Assembly: GCA_038043445.1 (NCBI GenBank)
Contig: JBBTBY010000080.1
Coordinates: forward strand, 1-46,362
DNA length: 46,362 nucleotides
Reading direction: 5' to 3'
DNA from: Spirochaetota bacterium
GTDB lineage: Bacteria; Spirochaetota; Brachyspiria; Brachyspirales; JACRPF01
Below the pieces are notes generated by a model. It saw nothing but the letters and a program-made list of their open reading frames with translations, had not been told where the DNA came from and did no database searches. This document shows positions 17,901 to 27,000 of this stretch, piece by piece (the stretch's first letter is position 1; every line of letters starts with the position of its first letter). Made by a program: the position numbers and the translations under genes.

Positions 17901-19323
17901 TTACCGGAAGATCTCGCACAAGATAAAGGACATCGATTACAGCGACTTCAAGCCGGCGAAGATAGAGATGCATGGAAATGTCAATTACTTCATAACCTCC
18001 GAGGGCGAGAAGGTGCCGCTGACGGACCCTCGTTTTGTGCTGGTCATCCCTTCGATGGGTGATCTCGGTTCTCCGATATTCGCTGCAGGGATAAAGAGCC
18101 TCGGCATAAACACGTACTGTATGCCGGAGCCCGACCCGGAAATGTTGAAGCAGGGGCGTGCGAACGCCACCGGCAAGGAATGTCTCCCGTACATACTCAC
18201 GCTCGGCGCCATGCTCGAGTATCTGGATAAGCACTGGGACGGCAAGAAATATGTCGCCTGGTTCCAGAACAAGGCATCCGGGAATTGCCGCGTGGGGCAG
18301 TACCATCTTGCCATGCAGGACGTGATACGCCGCCGCCGCATCAAGAACGTATCGATACTCGCGCTCCAGAACGACGACGGCTATGCCGGTCTCGGCATGG
18401 CTTTCGCGATGAAATCGTGGCAGGCTGTCGTTGCAGGCGACGTGATGGACGACATCAGAAGCGGCATTATGGCGCATGCGAAGGACCCCAAACGAGGTGT
18501 GGAGATACTTCTCGAAGAATATAAGAAGCTCTGCGATAATTTCGCGAAAGGGGAGACGGTATACCCGAGCTTGAAACTGCTCGCAAAACGCATTCGCGAT
18601 GAAGTGCCGTATCGCATACCCATCTCCGAAGCGAAATATGTCGCCATGTGCGGTGAGATCTATGTGCGCCGCGACGGCTTCTCGCACAAGTGGCTCAATA
18701 AGCGACTTGCCGGCAAGGGCTTCATTGTGAAGGACGCTGCTGTCGGCGAGTGGATAATGTACCTTGAGTATCTCATCAAGAACAAGCTCCTTGAGCCGAA
18801 GTTCACGATTTGGGACCGGATGGAAATGATCGTTCGTCAGATGTACATGAAGCACACCGAGCGCCGCATAAAGCGAATACTCGTAAAAACTGGATACTAT
18901 GAATTCGCAATGACGATCATCGACCCGCTCATCGATCACAGTCAGCACGTGGTCGCCAATAAGATCAAAGGCGAGCCGGGGCTTACCGTTGGCGTGGGTA
19001 TGCACGAGACGGTGGAGCGCTACTGCGGCGTCATCAACATCGGCCCCTTCGGCTGTATGCCGGTGCGCTTCACCGAATCGATCATGACGCCGGAAATGAA
19101 CATCGAGAAGAAAAAAGTGGCAAAGCGCATCAATGATAAGCATTACGATCTTCCTGCATCGTTCAGCGATACGATGAGCATACCGTTCCTGACGATCGAA
19201 TCGGACGGGAATGTGTATCCGCAGGTCATCGAGGCGAGGCTTGAGACGTTCGCTATGCAGGCGGACAGGATGGCGCGGCTCATGAAGGAAGAGCGGGAGA
19301 AGGGGAATCTGGTCCGCCATTAA
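14998..19323 (+). CDS. Giant 2-hydroxyacyl-CoA dehydratase activase-like protein
   Basis: This 1,441-residue protein of the BadF/BcrA/HgdC activase type uses ATP hydrolysis to drive low-potential electron transfer from a [4Fe-4S] cluster to a partner iron-sulfur enzyme. Two ASKHA-type domains are in tandem. The first (1-265) starts VIGVCLGASTVSFVK and has KCASGTGEFF (Cys124). The second (300-560) starts IIGLDVGSTTTKAV (Asp304) and has EACSAGTGSFLEE (Cys426) and a later DQCAAFISSD. The remaining 870 residues combine a DUF2229-like region with dehydratase-subunit-like segments rich in Cys (EHCDRKCS, KECLPYI, GPFGCMPVRF). The first domain has Cys7 where the phosphate-binding Asp is expected. AAGGAG precedes the start. 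No dehydratase gene is adjacent. Confidence 0.93.
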   Translation: MKVIGVCLGASTVSFVKMENEGGTPRVLEVKSIVHNGDPKGVFLENLKSLDREHLPVVVTGRKFRELVKLPTISEPEAAEAALQFINKDNKKYSCIASVGGETFIVYTLDAENRINNVVTGNKCASGTGEFFMQQIKRMNLDIKDAVKVARGVKPFKVSGRCSVFCKSDCTHALNKGTDIGEVTSGLSQMIAEKIVELLRKAKQDRVLVVGGTSQNDVVMDFLRAQVPTIEIPKEATHFEALGAALYGLANDVDKVESFDDIFIPRESSFDFLEPLSRYESHVTFKHMDRGIAHDGDRCIIGLDVGSTTTKAVVLRTEDNKILASIYLRTNGNPVQASRECYKALLEQIGSAKINIVGLGTTGSGRQIAGLHALTDGIINEIVAHATAATHFDDEVDTIFEIGGQDAKYTYIVNKVPADYAMNEACSAGTGSFLEESAYESLRIDVKDIAEIAMKGKRPPNFNDQCAAFISSDIKTAFQEDISREDVVAGLVYSICTNYVNRVKGTRTVGKKIFMQGGVCYNKAVPMAMAALTGKHIIVPPDPGLMGAYGVALEVKEKISLGFLDEKAFDLAELAGREVKYKKPFICMGGTEHCDRKCSINMIEVMGKTFPFGGACNKYYNELLKVKYETEKYDYVKKRDYLTFVKHAVAPASLPKDAKTVGINRSFHTSTLFPLYYNFFTQLGYNVIVSSEAKDEGIERELTSFCYPAQLSLGLFQDLIDKKPDFIFLPNNVEMYVNKAEHNRVDYNATCIFVQGEPYYLKQSYKNDYDFNKVISPTFNFAYGYETQEKPFAEAAHALGVKDAAKIKAAYDLAVAKQKEYMQEMNAIAKKFMEELEKNPQDFAIVLFGRPYNSFIDVANKGIPQKFASRGVYIIPYDMFDYHNEPVNPDMYFEVGKKILKGSQIVKRHPQLFGTYITNFSCAPDSFIVTYFRDVMGTKPSLTLELDGHTADAGINTRIEAALDIIRNYRKISHKIKDIDYSDFKPAKIEMHGNVNYFITSEGEKVPLTDPRFVLVIPSMGDLGSPIFAAGIKSLGINTYCMPEPDPEMLKQGRANATGKECLPYILTLGAMLEYLDKHWDGKKYVAWFQNKASGNCRVGQYHLAMQDVIRRRRIKNVSILALQNDDGYAGLGMAFAMKSWQAVVAGDVMDDIRSGIMAHAKDPKRGVEILLEEYKKLCDNFAKGETVYPSLKLLAKRIRDEVPYRIPISEAKYVAMCGEIYVRRDGFSHKWLNKRLAGKGFIVKDAAVGEWIMYLEYLIKNKLLEPKFTIWDRMEMIVRQMYMKHTERRIKRILVKTGYYEFAMTIIDPLIDHSQHVVANKIKGEPGLTVGVGMHETVERYCGVINIGPFGCMPVRFTESIMTPEMNIEKKKVAKRINDKHYDLPASFSDTMSIPFLTIESDGNVYPQVIEARLETFAMQADRMARLMKEEREKGNLVRH

Positions 19324-19338
19324 GCGGCATGCATTACC

Positions 19339-19434
19339 CTACTTTATGATCCCTATGCAGCCGAAGCGCGAGGGGTCGCGTATTCCGTCAAGCCCGCCGA
19401 GCAAACGGAATGATGCGCCCGCGCCACCGTTATT
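19339..19434 (-). pseudogene. Relic C-terminal tail of a lost CBM9-like paralogue
   Basis: Directly after the stop codon of the 1,518-residue glycosidase gene, a second open stretch of 31 codons ends in TAG at 19339. It lies in a different frame. It reads NNGGAGASFRLLGG, LDGIRDPSRFG and CIGIIK. The living gene ends GGGLDENRNASKFG, RVVIIK, and the 1,117-residue gene of block B ends NNDGSGRIGWLGWSGGIG, DDKDPSQFGKL. The relic is therefore the last part of another CBM9-type domain. It has no start codon and a stop just upstream in frame. The join to the living gene is almost exactly at the stop codon, as expected after deletion or recombination between two tandem paralogues. Confidence 0.75.
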
Positions 19435-22400
19435 TTATGATTACTACCCGCCCGAACTTTGATGCGTTCCTGTTCTCGTCAAGTCCGCCGCCGAATTGCA
19501 TGCTGCCTTTTTTTCCGCTCTTCCCGTAATTATTTATCAAGAGTGATACTCCCATCTGCTTTGCATCGCGGGGGGCTGCCGTCGGGATGCGCAGCGCATA
19601 GTAGGTGAACATTCCTTCGCGGAATACCGCCGCATGTGCCGCGTCGAACGGCCGTGCGCCTTCCAATCCCGTATTATGCTTCCAGTCATGCGAGTATTTT
19701 ATGATCTGTCCATCGGAGCGAAGCGCGAAGCCGCATTCGAAATCGTCGTCCTGAAAGCCCTTTGTCCGGCTGTCATCGTTCGGATCGATACCGATGATGA
19801 TGCTGTCACCCTGGCCTATCTGCCCGCGGACCGATACCTGTTCATGTTCGCCATCGGCGACACGTGCAATGACCGTCAATTCACCCGAGCGATACCCGAA
19901 GAGCACGTTCGCCGTGCCGCCGTCCCCCGTCAGGTTCATCGCCGGGCCCTTGGCGAAAAGCGCATCGGCAGAAGCGGCGTTCCGTATATCACCGGCCTCG
20001 ATCTGCTGTGCGAGCGCAAATGCAGGCTGATATCTCATAAGCACTTCGTTCTCTCTGCTGTCCGGGACAAAGCGGAACGATATGTCGGCCGCGCCATGCG
20101 ATTCCTTCACGCCGGCACTTTTGCTTATCACATCATAGGGAAGGATCTGTTCATCGCCGGGAGAGATGGTTATCGGAGCAGAGAGCGGTGCCACGTCCTG
20201 TATCTTGCTCGAGATATGAAAAGCCCCTTTCGCCGCTGACGAACCGTTGTTCCTAACACGTACAAAACGGCTTTCGGGTTCGATGGAAATATCTCCCTGC
20301 ACGGAAACAGAAAGCACGAGCGGGGCGAGCGATATGCCGTTGACCGTTCCCGCTATGGTTACGGACGTATTTGATATGGCTTCGGCTGCGCAGAGCGAGA
20401 TCAGCACGTCCTTTTTTTCACCGGGCGCAAGCGTGATCGTTTTTACCGGTACATCAACGGCGCACTGTTTCACTGCGGCTTCGCATGAAAGAACAACTGA
20501 TGCCGGTGATCTGCCGAAATTCTTTACGTAGACGGGTATCGGTCGTGATTCGTTCTTCACGAGCGTAACGTCAAAGAACCCGGTGAAATCCTTTGTGAGG
20601 AGAAGTACGTTCTTGTCATAGGTCACCGGTTTAAAGGCAGCGGCGGGCGTGAAACGTTCCTTGCTTGGTAATGCCTCCACATCGATGTCGTTCACATATA
20701 CCGGTATCCGATCGGAAAGCGCAACGGTTATGACGCCGCCGGATGCGGGGAATCGTGCGGTTATGTCATTACCGAAAACATCATACACGGCGTATCCCTG
20801 CTTCACCGGCACCGATGCGGATGTCTTGGGAGCATACCCTTCCTTCCAGACAGCGGCAAAATGGCGCCCCCCCTTGGCAAAGAGGTATGCCACGTAGTCA
20901 TTAAGCGCAGCACGCCCTGCCGTTACGGCACCGGCATAGAGCCCGGTTTGAAATGAGAAGGTCGGGTATGTCGGCGCGGATGAACCGTAATAGGCGTACA
21001 TGTGACCGTTGACCATTCTGTCAATTCCGAATTCATGATGCCGTGCAACTCCGTGATACAGCAGGAACGGGCGCTTTTTTGCGATCAATTCTACGGATTC
21101 TTCCATACTGTTACGCGGCTCCGAGCCGGATTCCGTATCATACACCACCGGGGATCGGTGATATACAGACAGGCCGTTCATGAGGGCGGCCATATCTTCC
21201 TTGTAATTAGCACTGGTAAGAAAATCGTAGAAATGGAAAGCAAAAACATCATAGAAATTACCTTTGTTCAGATCGACGAAATCGTTCATGAATCCCACAT
21301 ATGAGACACAATTGAACCCTGCTGTCATGACCAGCGCGGACGGATCGGCGCTCTTTACCGCGTTATATGCTGTGCGCAGGAGCATACTGTATTCACGGGG
21401 GTCTGAATTCGGCGGCCACCCCATCCATAGATCGACCTCATTGCCGATCTCATACCCGAAAACCTTGCCTTTTAAATGCGATGCCAGGGCGAAAAGATCG
21501 CGGTAAAAAGCTTCCAGGTCGCTGATAGGCTTGTTCGAACCCTCCTTGACCACACGCGGAAGGAGTATGGTATCAACACCCCTGGCGGCCGATGCATTTA
21601 GAATAGTGTCAACACTGCTGAAATCATATTTCCCGGGTGATACTTCATAGGTTGAATGCACGAACATTTTTGCTGTGCGCACCTTGAGCGAAGCCATTGT
21701 CTCCGCGATAGCCGCCGCGCTTTTCGGGAGATAGATGGCGTGACTGGTCATGATCTGGCATATCTCAGCGCCTTCTTTCGGCCTCGCGCATATGCTGATG
21801 TCGGTCTCGCGGAATATTTTCCTGCGGGTTTTAATGTCTTCGACCGCAACGGAGATCTTGAAATTTCCCAGTGCGGTGACAGACATGACCAGCGGAATAT
21901 TCGTCCATTCACCTGCGCTGACGGTCACTGCCATGGTGTGCGCACTGACATTGGTTTTATAGTGAAAATCCCTGGCGCTGTACTGGACCTTAAGGTCTGC
22001 CGCTGCCCCGCTGTTCGTCAGCGAGAGGATGAATATCTTCTTTTCCAGCGGAGCGAAGGATTGATCGTGTTTTCCGATGATCAGCTGCGCATCAATATCG
22101 CCGGGCACAAAGCGCGTGAGAACGACATTGTCGAACCACATCTTTTCTCCGGCAATCTCGAACGAGTCAAAATAGGTCTGCATGACATTGTCTTTTTTTA
22201 CATGGTCGGCGGGTATGGTAAAATCGAATTCCTTTCGCAGCCACCCGTCGGCGGCGGTGATGCGGACTTTGCCGACGCTTTTTATGATATATGACGGCGT
22301 TTTCGTCCGAACGGTAAATGAGACGCCACCTGCTGACGTCGTCTTTACAGAGAACGCGATGCGGTATTTTTCGCCGGGGAGGACGTTGACCGTATGTGCA

Positions 22401-23986
22401 CAGAGCATGAATCTTCCGGCGCTGGCGGAACGCCCGGAGGCAGCGAGACCGGCCCGTGCTGTCCCGTCTATGCAGAAGGAACGCGTTCCCTGTGCATAGG
22501 TGCCTGTATCCGATGCATATATCAGCCCCAATCCCTCAATACCATACCAGTTGTGCCAGCCTTCATCATCACGTTCGAAATCTCCGTTGACGAGCAGGTT
22601 CAAATGCCCCGGATTCGTATTTACGATCTCGCGTTCTTCCTCTGCCGCATCGGTGCTTGCCGGCCGCGTATCGAGCACAAGCGGCATCCCCTTGCCGCTC
22701 ACCACTACCGCCGCGCCCAATACCGACGGTTTTTTGAACGATTCGTCCTTGGCGTCGTACATGCTCCAAGTCACTTTATGATCGCGCCCCTTGCCGCGGT
22801 CATTGTCGCTGTAGGAGATATTGAAACCGAACGGGCGTCCGTCGAACGGCGCAAGCGCAAAGAGCGAATTCTCAAGCGGTATGGCTATCTCAAGACGGAA
22901 CCCTTTCGATGTACGTGCGCCCTTTACCAGCGCGCCGACCTCGGCGAATTTCCTTCCGGTGATGATGACATCCGAAATGGCGTCGTTCTGCGGGCAGAAC
23001 ACGAGTTGCGTTTCCCGCTCACCGTTCTTCACATCCTGATTGAAGTCCGGGCTGATGAACACTTCGACAGAGTCATCGTTCCAGTTCTTCTCTTTGCCGA
23101 AGACAAGCGTTTCGTCGGCGATGGAAACGAGGATGTACAGGTTCTCATCATCCATGGCCAATTTGAATTTTCCGGACGCATCCTGCTCGTTGTCCGGAGT
23201 GGAGAACGGGCCGCTGTGGCGGTCGATAGAGCCGTCAGCGTCAACATCTCTCCAGTCAGAAGGGTCGCCGTCCACGATAATGGTCTTCGGATGTATCACG
23301 GGTATGACGGCATTGGGCGCTGCGGACAATCGCATGCGTTGTGCGGCATCGCCCGTCGGGGTTATGGACCGTGCTTTTTCTGCCGCTATGCCGAGGGCGG
23401 AAGCCTCCTCGAAGGTAAGTGTTGCGGTCAGTGACATGGACCTGAGATATACTTCAGCGACATCGGCGATCGCAAACGACGGTGCAACCGTGACCGCCCC
23501 TTCCGGGACGCGATACGTGATCTCATAATCCTGAAAATCGGCACTCCCCTTGAGGTCGAGTTTCATGCCGCGCTCTTTGTCGTCATAGACGTTCTTTTTT
23601 GCAGCATTCAAAAAATCGACGAACAGCTTCGGCGGCGTGCCTTCACTGCTCACGATCTTGATGTTCGCGCGAAGGCGCACGGTGCTGCCGGGGCGCAGCG
23701 TTACCGGTATTATCTGCCATACCTTACGGTAATCCTTGCTTTTGCTCCGGAACGCGGTCACCGACACACCGTCGGCCTTCTCAAGCGCACAGAGATGGAA
23801 TTGCCAGGCTTTTTTTTCCTGGGAAAAATCACCGTTCTTCAATATGTTGAATTCGCTTTCGGATGAACGAGACTCTTTGTGCTTCGATTCCAGCTCCTGA
23901 TAATGGCGTATCAGCGCTTCTTTTGCGTCGTCGGCATGGAGGAGTGCAGCGGCCAGGATGATAGTGATGATGAGCCGAGGATTCAT
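19430..23986 (-). CDS. Secreted multi-domain putative glycoside hydrolase (GH-A barrel, CBM9-like modules)
   Basis: This 1,518-residue exported protein starts with signal peptide MNPRLIITIILAAALLHA. Rough domain order is: jelly-roll CBM4/9-like (45-190), CBM9-like with VDGDPSDW (240-440), a second CBM4/9-like with LLVNGDFERDDEGWHNW (465-640), a beta-linker, and a clan-A TIM barrel (750-1080). Ig-like regions and a C-terminal CBM9-like domain (1345-1518) follow. Candidate catalytic residues are Glu850 in YEIGNEVDLW (acid/base) and Glu952 in VVYDTESGSEP (nucleophile). The barrel is GH39/GH5-like, but the family and substrate are not certain. The start at 23986 is set by GGAG eight bases upstream; an earlier in-frame start overlaps the previous gene. 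It is the last gene of a three-gene unit led by the GntR-type regulator. Confidence 0.85.
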   Translation of the reverse strand: MNPRLIITIILAAALLHADDAKEALIRHYQELESKHKESRSSESEFNILKNGDFSQEKKAWQFHLCALEKADGVSVTAFRSKSKDYRKVWQIIPVTLRPGSTVRLRANIKIVSSEGTPPKLFVDFLNAAKKNVYDDKERGMKLDLKGSADFQDYEITYRVPEGAVTVAPSFAIADVAEVYLRSMSLTATLTFEEASALGIAAEKARSITPTGDAAQRMRLSAAPNAVIPVIHPKTIIVDGDPSDWRDVDADGSIDRHSGPFSTPDNEQDASGKFKLAMDDENLYILVSIADETLVFGKEKNWNDDSVEVFISPDFNQDVKNGERETQLVFCPQNDAISDVIITGRKFAEVGALVKGARTSKGFRLEIAIPLENSLFALAPFDGRPFGFNISYSDNDRGKGRDHKVTWSMYDAKDESFKKPSVLGAAVVVSGKGMPLVLDTRPASTDAAEEEREIVNTNPGHLNLLVNGDFERDDEGWHNWYGIEGLGLIYASDTGTYAQGTRSFCIDGTARAGLAASGRSASAGRFMLCAHTVNVLPGEKYRIAFSVKTTSAGGVSFTVRTKTPSYIIKSVGKVRITAADGWLRKEFDFTIPADHVKKDNVMQTYFDSFEIAGEKMWFDNVVLTRFVPGDIDAQLIIGKHDQSFAPLEKKIFILSLTNSGAAADLKVQYSARDFHYKTNVSAHTMAVTVSAGEWTNIPLVMSVTALGNFKISVAVEDIKTRRKIFRETDISICARPKEGAEICQIMTSHAIYLPKSAAAIAETMASLKVRTAKMFVHSTYEVSPGKYDFSSVDTILNASAARGVDTILLPRVVKEGSNKPISDLEAFYRDLFALASHLKGKVFGYEIGNEVDLWMGWPPNSDPREYSMLLRTAYNAVKSADPSALVMTAGFNCVSYVGFMNDFVDLNKGNFYDVFAFHFYDFLTSANYKEDMAALMNGLSVYHRSPVVYDTESGSEPRNSMEESVELIAKKRPFLLYHGVARHHEFGIDRMVNGHMYAYYGSSAPTYPTFSFQTGLYAGAVTAGRAALNDYVAYLFAKGGRHFAAVWKEGYAPKTSASVPVKQGYAVYDVFGNDITARFPASGGVITVALSDRIPVYVNDIDVEALPSKERFTPAAAFKPVTYDKNVLLLTKDFTGFFDVTLVKNESRPIPVYVKNFGRSPASVVLSCEAAVKQCAVDVPVKTITLAPGEKKDVLISLCAAEAISNTSVTIAGTVNGISLAPLVLSVSVQGDISIEPESRFVRVRNNGSSAAKGAFHISSKIQDVAPLSAPITISPGDEQILPYDVISKSAGVKESHGAADISFRFVPDSRENEVLMRYQPAFALAQQIEAGDIRNAASADALFAKGPAMNLTGDGGTANVLFGYRSGELTVIARVADGEHEQVSVRGQIGQGDSIIIGIDPNDDSRTKGFQDDDFECGFALRSDGQIIKYSHDWKHNTGLEGARPFDAAHAAVFREGMFTYYALRIPTAAPRDAKQMGVSLLINNYGKSGKKGSMQFGGGLDENRNASKFGRVVIIK

Positions 23987-24006
23987 GGTGTTTTCTCCTT
24001 GTACTT

Positions 24007-27000
24007 TCATTGCAGTTTCAGTGTGCCGAAATGATACGCGCCGCCGTTATCGGACAAACCGCCTGCCCAGCCGAGCCTGCTTTTTCTGTCTCCGTCGATA
24101 TCATTGACAAGAACGGCGAACCCGATCTCTTTTTCCCGAGCGGTTGCGAACATCGGGAATATCGCAGGTGATGCGTTTTTTATTTCATAGGTCGTGGTGC
24201 TGCCCGAGCGAACGACCGCTGCGGTGATCCCTTCCGGCGCCTCGCCGATACGGTACGACGGAACGATGTCCGGTGACGGTATGATGCTTTTGCGATAGAC
24301 CGCGGTGCTGCCGTTCTTCCTGCCGACCGCGATACGGAAACTTCCAGAAATATCGATGGACGGTGCCATACCTATCTCCACGCTGTCGCCGTCCGCGAGC
24401 GTTTCATCGGCAGTGCTCGGGGTGTCGGTATCGTCGGTGACCGTGATCGCGAGTACGATGCCGCCGCTCTTCCAGGCTGCGGCCATGGAGAATGAACAAT
24501 CACCGTCGCGCCAGTCGTCTTCAGCAACAGCATTCTCATCGTTCACTGTAATGAAGTCGGCGGCATTCCATTCGCCGATATCGCCGTCGGCAGTGATAGC
24601 CGCGCCTTCTTTTGCATTCATTCGATAGAGTATCCTGTTGACCGGCATGAGGGGATCGATGCGCATGACCGATACATCGCCGAGCTCGAAGTGTCCGGCT
24701 GTTTTAAACATGAGGAAATTAAGCTCCATGCCGGATACATTCATGGCGGTATTGACCTTTCGAGAGAAGGGCGTCCAGTACGGTTTCAGTTTTGCACGGA
24801 AAAATCCGGTATCCTTCGGCGATCTTTTTCCGTCGGCGAACATGGTGTTGAAATGCGTACTGAATTCACCCTCGCCGCGCAGGCGTGCCGATACCAGATA
24901 TGACCGCGACGGCTGAACGGCGATGGGCGATGCGATGGAGATGCCGCCGGTGTCGCTATTTACGAATTCCTTTTTTGCTGTCGTCATGCCGCGAAGCACA
25001 CCGCGTGTCAGTGTGCCCTTGCCCCAGGAAGTCCATGCCTTCGCACTCTCGGAGAGCGTGTCGGCGTTAAGGATGTTCTCTCCGATGGGTCGTTTGTTCA
25101 CCGCTACCGGGATCTCTCTCAGCATTATCATCGGCGTGCGTTCGGCGCGTATGCGGATAATATGATCGCCCTCCGGCGCATTGTTGAGCGGGATGCGCAG
25201 ACGATACGACGATAGTGTACCTGTCGGCGTCAGGCTTGTCCGTATCGGGGGGCCGAGACCGCTTTCGACAATGAGCGTGACCGGTGATGTTCCTGTTATC
25301 CGTATATCAGCTTCGATAGTGCCGTCGGGCAATGCATCTATCTGCGGCGGGTTGACAGCGATATCATCCTGGGCAAGGAGCGCACGGCTGTCGGCGCCGA
25401 GAACGATGACGGGGTTCTCATCGAGCGTGAACGTGAGTACGCCCCCTTTTGTCGCTGCGATACGTTCGTTGTCCATGATATCGACGAGGGTGACACTGTC
25501 CTTGCCGCAGTATATCGACATCGGCTTTGTCCCCGCGCGATTGAAAATGAAAAGCGCGGTTTCGCCGTGATTCTCCCGGATGCGGACAGGGTTCATGTAG
25601 CGGTAAAGGAAAGAATCGACGTTCGCAGCGAGCGCGATACGCTTCTCAAAGCGCGCCCCGGCAGTACGGTTGACGGCGGTCTTCATCACGCTGAAGAGAT
25701 ATTTCGGCGTGTTGTCGGGGTTCACAAGGCCGTATATACGCTCTGCGAGAGAACGCATCATGAATTCATACGTCCGTGCTATTCCGTTCGCATTTCCGTA
25801 GATGAGATTGCGAAGCATCATGCGTGCGGACTTTTTTCGCAGGTCCTCGGTCACCTCGCCGACATTATCTCGTATACCGGACTTTGTCTCGTTCGCGTAC
25901 AATCCGCGGTTCGTTCCCACGGATGCAAGAAAGAGGTTCACGCTTTCCAGGCGCTCATCCGTCCAATAGTGATCGGCGGGGTGATCGATATACTTCCCGA
26001 CGCCCAGGGCGTAGAGCTTCTGCGAGAAGTCCAACTGCCGTGCCCACACCGTTTCGGCCACGATGGCGATGCGCGGGTCGACGGCGCGTACCGTTTCGGA
26101 TGCGTTCTTAATGAGGTCGAAATAATCCGAGGCGTCCGCTTTATACCAGAATTTTGAGAACTCGGAGGGCTCATTCCAAACCTCTATCTCGGATATTTTC
26201 CCTTTGTAGCGCGTTGTCACATCAGTACATAATCGCCGCCATTCATTCATGTCCGGTTTGCTGTAGGTGCCGTCCCATATATATTTCCGATCCGGGTACA
26301 GTTCTTTCGCATGCCATTCGGGAATGGTGAGAAGCGTTACCTGCAGGCGTACCCCGTCGCGATGCTCCCCGTCAATGAGCTTGTCCCAGAAATCCCAGCG
26401 GTATTCACCCTTGTTCTTCTCAAGGTGTGCCCAGCGCAGGGAGTGAAGCCGTTCATGAAAGGTGCCGAGAATTCGGCGCCATGCGCGATAGTCATTGATA
26501 TCATGCTCGAAATAGGACCTGTCATCATAGGGGTCGAATATGGTCGGCTCAAGTGAACTCATGCCGAGGAATTGCATGTCCTTTTCCTCTTCGCTCATCG
26601 GGGCTATCGTCCGTACCGCTGCTGCGCGGAGCATCACATTCGTCTTTCCCATCTGTATCTTCTGCGCTGTCCCGCCTATGCTGAGCGATGCAAAGGCACG
26701 CACGCTTCCGGCGACCGAGGGCATTGGTGTCTCAAGCTGCATCCGTCCGTTCTCGTTCGCGGTGCCTGTTACTGTTCGTTCAGCGATGACGGTGTCGAAA
26801 AAATCAAGGAAACGTACGGCAACAGCAGCATCGGCACGCGGTACGAGATTGAACACATGCAGGCTGAGGAATGCCGGTTTGTCGCGGTCGTACGCGGTGC
26901 TGTGGAGGAAGCCGCGCGCGGGGGCGAGCTCAAGTACCGGTACATTACGCGCGGCGTCGTTCTCGCGCATGACTTTCAGATAGTCGTAGTGATAACATCG

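Noticed and set aside
20865-20875. Short C runs and other homopolymers in the block A genes as phase-variation sites
   Set aside because: They are five to seven bases long, scattered, and no more frequent than expected; only the flhA G8/G7 tracts were kept as weak candidates.
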